Positions 7,207 to 7,439 of a DNA stretch of 7,439 bases are shown here, piece after piece. Under the pieces are notes generated by a model. The model worked only from the letters and a program-made list of their open reading frames with translations, searched no databases and was not told the origin of the DNA. Position 1 is the stretch's first letter. Each line of letters opens with the position of its first letter. The DNA comes from Calditrichota bacterium (GTDB taxonomy: Bacteria; Zhuqueibacterota; Zhuqueibacteria; Zhuqueibacterales; Geothermadaptataceae), in the NCBI GenBank assembly GCA_008501545.1, contig QQUM01000461.1, positions 1 to 7,439 of the forward strand, read 5' to 3'. A program made the position numbers and the translations under genes.

Positions 7207-7439
7207 TCAAGATAATCGTCCTGTCTTTTCGACCAAAGCTGTGTAAAAACGGCACGGCACAGTCGCACGGATCTCAGCTTCCAACCGTTGCGTCTGCTTC
7301 TTTTCTCCGTAATCCAAGGAAAGCTCTCCGGGCATTTGTCGCCATTTCAGGTTTGATTGCACCGTCCCACATTCGAAAAAATCCTGTGTTGGATTGAGGT
7401 TGAATTTAAATGTATGATCGCCCTCTCCGGTAAACGAAT
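7207..7439 (-). CDS. C-terminal fragment of a probable heparinase II/III-like (polysaccharide lyase-type) protein
   Basis: Only the last 76 codons are in the window; the reading frame is open from the right edge and stops at TGA 7209-7207. The fragment is rich in beta-strand-like segments: FTGEGDHTFKFNLNP (2-16), then LSLDYGEKKQTQRLEAEIR (39-57) and TVPCRFYTALVEKTG (59-73). From memory of the family, heparinase II/III-like proteins end in a beta-sandwich domain with a first strand giving a 'hFHLhP' pattern, a late 'S..YG.k' turn and a closing 'lP..f.T.l' strand, and this fragment follows that order. Such genes are common in exopolysaccharide clusters, where the product is thought to act on the polymer in the periplasm. 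The catalytic part lies outside the window, so the call rests on a short weak match. The 28-base gap to the TuaH-like gene suggests one operon. Confidence 0.55.
   Translation of the reverse strand, partial: SFTGEGDHTFKFNLNPTQDFFECGTVQSNLKWRQMPGELSLDYGEKKQTQRLEAEIRATVPCRFYTALVEKTGRLS

Noticed and set aside
6707..7246. A 179-codon open frame on the plus strand
   Set aside because: It lies antisense to the TuaH-like glycosyltransferase gene, its product has no recognisable domain or compositional sense, and the opposite strand encodes clear motifs throughout.
7179..7268. A 30-residue N-terminal extension of the TuaH-like glycosyltransferase starting at 7268
   Set aside because: It would overlap the end of the lyase-like gene by 62 bases, while the ATG at 7178 has a well-spaced GGAG and begins directly at the first strand of the fold.
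1..7439. CRISPR array, tRNA, rRNA, insertion sequence or phage genes
   Set aside because: No regularly spaced repeats, cloverleaf-like sequence, transposase or phage protein motifs were seen on either strand.

Overview
This window is one face of a polysaccharide (exopolysaccharide, capsule or O-antigen type) biosynthesis cluster. All seven genes I can support lie on the minus strand and are read from right to left. Nothing convincing is coded on the plus strand. The gene at each end is cut by the window edge. Both cut genes are easy to miss: the left one has no stop codon inside the window and the right one has no start.

Order of transcription: (1) the last 76 codons of a protein whose end resembles heparinase II/III-type polysaccharide lyases (7207-7439); (2) a TuaH-like GT4 glycosyltransferase (5985-7178); (3) a Wzy/WaaL-type O-antigen polymerase or ligase with many membrane segments (4718-6043); (4) a second GT4 glycosyltransferase, MtfB-like (3630-4721); (5) a class I SAM-dependent methyltransferase (2763-3485); (6) a third GT4 glycosyltransferase, WbaZ-like (1389-2639); (7) most of a polyprenyl-phosphate hexose-1-phosphate transferase of the WcaJ/WbaP family (1-1214). 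A plausible reading is that the phosphotransferase starts the repeat unit on undecaprenyl phosphate, the three glycosyltransferases extend it, the methyltransferase may modify it or a precursor, the Wzy-like protein polymerises or ligates it, and the lyase-like protein trims the polymer. No flippase (Wzx), Wzc/Wzz chain-length regulator or export porin is visible, so the locus continues outside the window.

The layout has two parts. The right half (7439 to 3630) is tightly packed, with gaps of 28 bases or less and overlaps of 4 and about 59 bases. The left half is loose: three gaps of 144, 123 and 174 bases separate its genes. These gaps hold the most interesting non-coding structure: a 65-base inverted-repeat element at 3527-3591 and a terminator-like hairpin at 1371-1407 that overlaps the stop codon of the WbaZ-like gene.

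The organism cannot be named. Moderate base composition, mixed codon use and a repeat core resembling a motif I recall from Bacteroidota/Ignavibacteria/KSB1-type genomes hint at a Gram-negative of the FCB group, but this is a weak inference. I see no sign of phage, CRISPR, transposase, tRNA or rRNA. The gene content is ordinary for such a locus, and I do not see a clearly new system.
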